Below are positions 16,039-20,060 of a stretch of 20,060 nucleotides of DNA, in pieces. A model generated the notes under the pieces. That model had not been told where the DNA came from, made no database searches, and was given only the letters and a program-made list of their open reading frames with translations. This DNA comes from CALELM01 sp045617105. Its GTDB lineage: Bacteria; Bacillota; Negativicutes; Selenomonadales; Selenomonadaceae. How positions within the stretch are numbered: position 1 is the stretch's first letter; the number at the start of each line of letters is the position of its first letter. Both the position numbers and the translations under genes were made by a program. The stretch lies in the NCBI GenBank assembly GCA_045617105.1, contig JAZLHW010000135.1:1-20060 (forward strand), given 5' to 3'.

Positions 16039-16614
16039 TTACCAGCCAAGCTGTACCTTGTATTCCTTGATCGCTCCGGAAACAGCCACCTCATACTTGA
16101 AGGATCTATTTCCTGCCATGAAGGACACCTCGTAAACCTCTATCCCATCCTCATAGTCCGGCTTAAGCTTATAGATCCGCACCTCATCGGTCGAAAAACC
16201 AGCATGACCTACAGCAATATCCCTTGCCTCCTCCATGCTCACTCGCCGAGTTCCCTGAAGTGCGCTCCAATCCTTTTGTTCGTAGCTGTACTTGTAAATA
16301 CTTCCATCCGACTGCAAAATATCATACTCATACTCGCACTGATTGGCTGTAAACTCCACCTCAAAAACGCCTCTCCCGTCCTCATAGTCAGGATGCAGCT
16401 TATAAATATACGCTTCCCCCTCGGAAACACCTGCATGACGAAGCGCTATTTCCTTTGCCGACTGCAGATCAACTGCCTGTGCTGCTGCAACACGCATCCC
16501 CAGGGAAAAATCCATCATGGAAGAATCTGCCGTACCTGCTGATCCGCCAAACGGAGCCGCAAGAAAGGCACCAAAAAGCATACCAAGCATTAACTTCTTT
16601 TTTAAGTTTTTCAT
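16039..16614 (-). CDS. Secreted protein with two PepSY-like repeats (paralogue B)
   Basis: A 191-residue exported protein. The ATG at 16614 is chosen because GGAGGT lies six bases upstream; the frame extends 13 codons further without a better site. An N-terminal signal peptide is clear (MKNLKKKLMLGMLFGAFLAA...). Two repeats follow, each starting with a helix (LQSAKEIALRHAGVSEGEA; MEEARDIAVGHAGFSTDEV) and continuing as K-x-x-PDYEDG-x-x-V(F/Y)EV-x-F and a strand ending in a basic segment. This is the pattern of PepSY domains, which are found in extracytoplasmic proteins and propeptides and are often linked to peptidase inhibition. It is a paralogue of the neighbouring gene at 16660 and lacks that gene's long membrane anchor. 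metA starts 20 bases downstream. Confidence 0.82.
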   Translation of the reverse strand: MKNLKKKLMLGMLFGAFLAAPFGGSAGTADSSMMDFSLGMRVAAAQAVDLQSAKEIALRHAGVSEGEAYIYKLHPDYEDGRGVFEVEFTANQCEYEYDILQSDGSIYKYSYEQKDWSALQGTRRVSMEEARDIAVGHAGFSTDEVRIYKLKPDYEDGIEVYEVSFMAGNRSFKYEVAVSGAIKEYKVQLGW

Positions 16615-16659
16615 AAAAAGACCTCCAAAAATCTGAAAATCCTGCTTCCGCAATCACTG

Positions 16660-17298
16660 TCACGGAGAGAATTTTACCTTGCATTTTTTGATAATGCCAG
16701 AAGACGCGATCTCATACTCGTAAAGATTCTTTCCTGCAAAAAAATCCAATTCATAAAGCTTGACACCATCATCATAGTCCGTTTTCATCTTGGAGAACTG
16801 CACAGCACCGGCATCCAGTCCTGCATGCTGAAGCACCTGCATCTTTGCCTCCTCCAAGCTGATACCGCTTATGGAAGGAGCTATCCAGCTTCCATACTCG
16901 TACTCATAGGAATAAATGCTTCCCTCGGCTTGCAGGATATCATACTTGTACTGATTGCCATCCGCCATGAACTTGATCTCAAATACGCTCCGCCCATCCT
17001 CTGCATCTGGCTTCATTTCCAAAATCTGCGCCGCACCTTCCTGAATTCCTGCATGCTGAAACGCAATTTCCTTAGCCTTCTGCAGATCAATAGATGCCAT
17101 GCGGCTTGCATTTTCTTGCTTTACAACAGGAACAGAATCTGTTTCCTTGTTGTTTTGCGGTATCTGCTGCACGCTGCTGCCGACAGGAGACGGAACTGCA
17201 TTGCCAGATGGCTTCATAAACAAAAAACAAGCACAAAGCGCAACGCAGATCCCAATAAGAAAAGCAGCTATCGTCCCTATCATTACCTTCTTCGACAT
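16660..17298 (-). CDS. Membrane-anchored protein with two PepSY-like repeats (paralogue A)
   Basis: A 212-residue protein. Residues 5-28 form one strongly hydrophobic segment (MIGTIAAFLIGICVALCACF), probably a membrane anchor; the Cys residues do not make a convincing lipobox. A Pro/Asn/Gln-rich linker follows to about residue 65. Two PepSY-like repeats then occupy the rest, with LQKAKEIAFQHAGIQEGAA, MKPDAEDGRSVFEIKFMADG, LEEAKMQVLQHAGLDAGA and MKTDYDDGVKLYELDFFAG. The ATG at 17298 is preceded by GGGAGG at five bases. An earlier in-frame ATG at 17322 overlaps the stop of the upstream gene as TGATG, so translational coupling is likely either way. It is closely related to the following gene, indicating a tandem duplication of a two-domain ancestor. 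Confidence 0.82.
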   Translation of the reverse strand: MSKKVMIGTIAAFLIGICVALCACFLFMKPSGNAVPSPVGSSVQQIPQNNKETDSVPVVKQENASRMASIDLQKAKEIAFQHAGIQEGAAQILEMKPDAEDGRSVFEIKFMADGNQYKYDILQAEGSIYSYEYEYGSWIAPSISGISLEEAKMQVLQHAGLDAGAVQFSKMKTDYDDGVKLYELDFFAGKNLYEYEIASSGIIKKCKVKFSP

Positions 17299-17321
17299 TG
17301 TGGCCTCCCGTTTTCCCGTCA

Positions 17322-18197
17322 TCAGTTGAAGCTGTAACGATTCACCCAGGTCGAGTACCCTTGCGCAAAAGCTCGAAGAACAGTCAGTCCGCTATATTCC
17401 GGTGTGTTGGGAGAAATCACGCGATACATGCCATCCAGCTGCACATCAGCCCAACCATTCTGTGCTGTCCAACGTTTCGCCTCAATGACCTTCTCCGTAC
17501 CGTTGACGATATTAACTGCCCGCTTTAAGAACGTAACCTCAACTACCTTGCCTGCCATATCCTTGCTTTCGTCCCATTCCCAAAAAATAAGATTTTCTCC
17601 TTTTTTGCGCATCGTGCTCGTATCTGCACTCACAGACTTAACAAGATCTCCTACCGAGGCTGTCCAAAGTGTCTTCCAGCGATCCTCAGCCTTGCATCTC
17701 GCATACTCTCCTTGACGAAATACAACATCCACGATCATTGCATAATAATCCTCGTCAAACTCCTGCGAATTGATCTCCTTTACACGTCCATCAGCCTTTG
17801 ACCAAATAACATTGCCCTCCGCATCATAAAAATTCTCTTTTATGTACTGCATCGTGCGGTTCTGCGGATTGATCTGGACAAGTGCCAGACTGTATGCCAG
17901 TCTTGATGCATCCGGCAGCTGTGACTGTATGCCATAGTTGCTTATCGTCTCAGCCGCTCCTGCTGCATTATACTCCGTCTTCGTCCATGCCTGAAGTTCC
18001 GTTGGAACGCTCCTCGTTCCGTCCTTTGTCCGAATACTCCGTATCACCTGTACAGATGCCGGATCATAAAGCTTGCCATACTTATCGTCCGAACTGATCC
18101 ATATCCATCCTTCTGCCTGCACAGCTTGGCATTGCCAAGACAACACAAGACAGATCAAAGAAAACATGCAAACAAACAGCGAATTCCTTTTTTTCAC
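17322..18197 (-). CDS. Secreted Adhesin_E-like protein
   Basis: A 291-residue exported protein, first gene of the minus-strand run. Residues 1-28 are a signal peptide (KKRNSLFVCMFSLICLVLSW, cleavage probably after VQA). The mature protein starts EGWIWISSDDKYGKLYDPAS and continues with LQAWTKTEYN and SLALVQINPQNRTMQYIKEN. This resembles the surface-adhesin protein E-like domain seen in Selenomonas-type secreted proteins, recognised by pattern only. The second half (WKTLWTASVGDLVKS to VNRYSF) seems to be a separate, less recognisable segment. The GTG at 18197 is chosen because GAGGTGA lies five bases upstream; a GTG three codons earlier is possible. It sits about 30 bases downstream of a predicted transcription start, and its stop overlaps the next frame. 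Confidence 0.78.
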   Translation of the reverse strand: MKKRNSLFVCMFSLICLVLSWQCQAVQAEGWIWISSDDKYGKLYDPASVQVIRSIRTKDGTRSVPTELQAWTKTEYNAAGAAETISNYGIQSQLPDASRLAYSLALVQINPQNRTMQYIKENFYDAEGNVIWSKADGRVKEINSQEFDEDYYAMIVDVVFRQGEYARCKAEDRWKTLWTASVGDLVKSVSADTSTMRKKGENLIFWEWDESKDMAGKVVEVTFLKRAVNIVNGTEKVIEAKRWTAQNGWADVQLDGMYRVISPNTPEYSGLTVLRAFAQGYSTWVNRYSFN

Positions 18198-18233
18198 AGC
18201 TCTCACCTCTTACAGTCAAATAATCTCCCTCTC

Positions 18234-18262
18234 ATTTTACCCCAAACCCCTCTATTTATCAA
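18234..18262 (-). promoter_or_regulatory. Promoter of the surface-protein/metA operon
   Basis: On the minus strand TTGATA (18257-18262, 5/6 match) and TAAAAT (18234-18239, 5/6) are separated by exactly 17 bases. The predicted start near 18227 leaves a 30-base leader ahead of the GTG at 18197, leaving little room for a riboswitch in this leader. Confidence 0.62.
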
Positions 18263-18307
18263 CCAATTTTGCGAACATTCATACGAAATGCAAAATTTCT
18301 ACGCCTA

Positions 18308-18316
18308 TGCTACAAT
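18308..18316 (+). promoter_or_regulatory. Possible extended -10 promoter of the divergent gene
   Basis: TGC-TACAAT on the plus strand fits an extended -10 element about 65 bases before the start at 18387. No good -35 lies at 17 bases. It would be divergent from the operon promoter at 18234-18262, and the two -10 elements are about 70 bases apart. Confidence 0.35.
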
Positions 18317-18386
18317 GAAAACGATCCGTATTCCTGCAAAAAGATTGCGAGGCGGAAATCTTATCATAAGAATCGAGGCAGCCACT

Positions 18387-18953
18387 ATGTCATATACAAA
18401 CTTTGAAATCGGAGAAAAATTCCCATTGCCCATCCAAACAGCAGGAGATGGTGCCTTAGTCCAAACAGACAGCAACGGCAGCATGTTCCTCCTTCAGCTT
18501 TCCCACACTGACATCATTGCCACAGAAGCCTTCCGAACAGGAAAAATGGAGCTTGCCCTCTACGAGCAAGACGGACTTCTTTTCCTGCTCTATCAAATAG
18601 ACGGCATCTTCAAAGAAGGCTGGGGAGATGCCCCCCTCGGCGTGCATCTCCTGCCCCCCAGCCAATTCCCCACAGAAACATCCATGAGTGACCCTGTCCT
18701 CCATCTCTATCTTGTCGATACAAGACTGCAGATCCTTCTTGCCATGCGGCAAGTCACTCTCCAGCAGAAATTCCACGACATTCTCAAAAAACATGCCCTA
18801 AAACAGGCAAAACACCCTTTTGATGTAAAAACCTTTTCCCAAAAAGTACAGTCGATCTGGAGTACCTGCTCTCCTGCCGAAATGCGCAAAAAAGCAATCG
18901 CAGTCCAATCCATTCCACTTGAAATACCAAAGACAAAACAGATCCTGCACTAA
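18387..18953 (+). CDS. Conserved-looking protein of unknown function
   Basis: A 188-residue protein I do not recognise. The ATG at 18387 is chosen because GAGG lies eight bases upstream and the sequence before it does not look coding. There is no signal peptide or membrane segment. The first two thirds look strand-rich (FEIGEKFPLPIQTAGDGALV, MELALYEQDGLLFLLYQIDG, VLHLYLVDTRLQILLAM). The last third is helical and basic (VTLQQKFHDILKKHALKQAK). Codon use and start site quality suggest a real cytosolic protein. It stands alone on the plus strand between the surface-protein operon and an Rpn-type gene, and no terminator was seen after it on its own strand. Confidence 0.7.
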   Translation: MSYTNFEIGEKFPLPIQTAGDGALVQTDSNGSMFLLQLSHTDIIATEAFRTGKMELALYEQDGLLFLLYQIDGIFKEGWGDAPLGVHLLPPSQFPTETSMSDPVLHLYLVDTRLQILLAMRQVTLQQKFHDILKKHALKQAKHPFDVKTFSQKVQSIWSTCSPAEMRKKAIAVQSIPLEIPKTKQILH

Positions 18954-19007
18954 GGAGAACTATACATAAGAGCCTCCATCCATCATTCCATTAAATCTTC
19001 GCAATAC

Positions 19008-19034
19008 AAAAAACCGCCAGCCCTCGCCAGCGGT
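19008..19034 (-). terminator. Terminator after the Rpn-type gene
   Basis: On the minus strand ACCGCTGGC and GCTGGCGGT form a nine-base-pair stem with two wobble pairs around a GAGG loop, ending in TTTTTT. It lies 17 bases after the stop of the gene at 19051. Confidence 0.85.
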
Positions 19035-19050
19035 CAACTCGCCCATTCTC

Positions 19051-20052
19051 CTACAGCACCCCTGCCTGCTTGCCGAGTGCCGTTACCTCCTCCACCGTCA
19101 TCTGCGTGATTCTTGCAACCATGCTCGGCTGCAACTTTTCTTTTAGCATATTGATAATATTACTCTCCATTGCTTGCTTGATCCCTTCTGCACGTCCTTC
19201 CGCACGTCCTTCCGCACGCCCTTCCGCACGTCCCTCTGCACGCCCTTTCTCCATACCTTCTACCATACCTTCGGCGCGTCCCTCGGCGCGTTCGAATGCG
19301 TAGGTGGCGGCATTTGAACGGAAGCGGTCAAGGCTCCTGCGGTAGTTCTCACGCTCTTCTGCAGGCATCCTGGCAATCTCGGCTATGTCGCCAATGCGCT
19401 GGAAGATAGGTTTCTTGTTTACGAACGGCAACTGTGTGTGTATCGTCTCCATGTGGTTGAGTATATAGGTCCAGTAGTCCAGGTCCTCCGTACATTCCTC
19501 CTCCGTCTTGTTGAAGCATGGCAGTTCGATGGTATATGCACGCATCTTGTCCGAGAAGACCTCCTGGGTCTCCTCCACCATGAACTTGATGGTGCGCAGC
19601 GGTTTGCGCTCCAGCTCCTTCATGTGGAAGTTGAGGAAGAAGATGCCATATACGGGATACAGCTCAAAGTCCCAGTTCGTATATCGCTTGCTGCCGTCCT
19701 CCTTCGTCACCTCTATCAGTCCCTTCTCCCCCTGTGGCGCTATGGAGCGTGAGAGGTAATACAGTATGCGGTCAGCGAAGTGCAGCTGTCCCTTGTTCTG
19801 CATCTCCACGATAAATTCTCCCCCGTCCTCTGTCTTGCACCGCAGGTCGTATATCACGCCACGCTCCAGGGCATGCTCCGGCAGCATGTCCTTGTCAAGG
19901 AATGTAATGTGTACGATAGGCGACTTCGGCTTGATCAGGTCAGTCAGGAAGGCGGTCATGACATCCACGTCTCCGAATACTTTCTTGAATCCGAAATCCG
20001 TCATGGGATTGATGTATCGTGCATCAGGCTGGTTGAAATCGACTTTACACAT
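19051..20052 (-). CDS. Rpn family recombination-promoting nuclease / PD-(D/E)XK transposase-like protein
   Basis: A 333-residue protein of the Rpn/transposase_31-like family, nucleases of the PD-(D/E)XK superfamily; E. coli RpnA members stimulate recombination. The family opening NPMTDFGFKKVFG is at residues 15-27. The nuclease core is visible as Asp69 in IYDLRC and the E-x-Q pair Glu83/Gln85 in FIVEMQ. Residues 255-290 are an AEGR/VEGM repeat tract of variable-length type, followed by a helical C-terminus (IKQAMESNIINMLKEKL to VTALGKQAGVL) typical of this family. The gene strongly prefers AAG, GAG, GAC and TTC codons, unlike neighbouring genes, which suggests transfer from another lineage, perhaps Bacteroidota. 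Only eight bases lie upstream in the window, and no ribosome binding site is seen in them. Confidence 0.9.
   Translation of the reverse strand: MCKVDFNQPDARYINPMTDFGFKKVFGDVDVMTAFLTDLIKPKSPIVHITFLDKDMLPEHALERGVIYDLRCKTEDGGEFIVEMQNKGQLHFADRILYYLSRSIAPQGEKGLIEVTKEDGSKRYTNWDFELYPVYGIFFLNFHMKELERKPLRTIKFMVEETQEVFSDKMRAYTIELPCFNKTEEECTEDLDYWTYILNHMETIHTQLPFVNKKPIFQRIGDIAEIARMPAEERENYRRSLDRFRSNAATYAFERAEGRAEGMVEGMEKGRAEGRAEGRAEGRAEGRAEGIKQAMESNIINMLKEKLQPSMVARITQMTVEEVTALGKQAGVL
19183..19290 (-). repeat. Twelve-base tandem repeat coding AEGR units
   Basis: Imperfect 12-base units (CTTCYGCACGTC on the plus strand) are repeated about five times at 19186-19245 and recur at 19268-19290. They encode consecutive Ala-Glu-Gly-Arg units in the Rpn-type protein. 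Each unit is four codons, so gain or loss by slippage keeps the frame. Confidence 0.85.
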
Positions 20053-20060
20053 ATATCTAA

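Noticed and set aside
16660..17298. Lipoprotein assignment for PepSY paralogue A
   Set aside because: The Cys residues lie inside a continuous hydrophobic segment that runs on after them, and the residues before them do not make a standard lipobox. A membrane anchor is more likely.
19183..19290. Possible short CRISPR-like repeat array
   Set aside because: The units are 12 bases, contiguous, without spacers, and in frame with the AEGR protein tract.

Overview
The window reads as chromosomal DNA of a diderm Firmicute, most likely a Negativicute of the Selenomonas/Mitsuokella group. The housekeeping genes are Firmicute-like: greA-lysS, a T-box-controlled pheST followed by zapA, HU, and strong AGGAGG-type ribosome binding sites. 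The same window encodes a classical autotransporter with an outer-membrane beta-barrel, which needs an outer membrane. The genus is inferred from this combination and no search was run.

Layout. Positions 1-5500 are minus-strand housekeeping genes: an MGDG-synthase-like glycosyltransferase cut by the left edge, a short-chain dehydrogenase, HU, a small acidic protein, lysS (with an extra C-terminal tRNA-binding domain) and greA. A consensus promoter sits in front of greA, and a perfect hairpin lies at the start of its transcript. Positions 5757-7202 hold a short-form cstA (peptide/pyruvate-type carbon-starvation transporter) on the minus strand. Its natural start position is occupied by ATA rather than ATG. 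Between cstA and pheS lies a complete T-box leader with a probable TTC (Phe) specifier. It is followed on the plus strand by pheS, pheT and zapA. A hairpin at 11380-11421 then separates zapA from the convergent genes to its right.

Positions 11548-18197 form a run of six minus-strand genes: a secreted Adhesin_E-like protein, two tandem paralogous double-PepSY proteins, metA, a 924-residue autotransporter with about a dozen beta-helix-type repeats, and a small secreted protein. A good promoter at 18234-18262 drives the start of this run. The first three genes overlap or nearly touch, metA follows after 20 bases and the autotransporter after 47 bases. Five of the six products are exported or membrane-anchored. 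The sixth, MetA, is a cytosolic methionine-biosynthesis enzyme whose active-site residue Glu111 predicts acetyl-CoA use. This is the least ordinary part of the window.

Positions 18387-18953 encode an unrecognised plus-strand protein divergent from that operon. Positions 19051-20052 encode an Rpn/PD-(D/E)XK nuclease-family transposase-like protein with an Ala-Glu-Gly-Arg repeat tract and codon usage unlike its neighbours, suggesting horizontal acquisition. No rRNA, tRNA, CRISPR array, insertion sequence ends or prophage genes were seen. I found no clear new defence or signalling system. The surface-protein/metA cluster is the best candidate for something not previously described.
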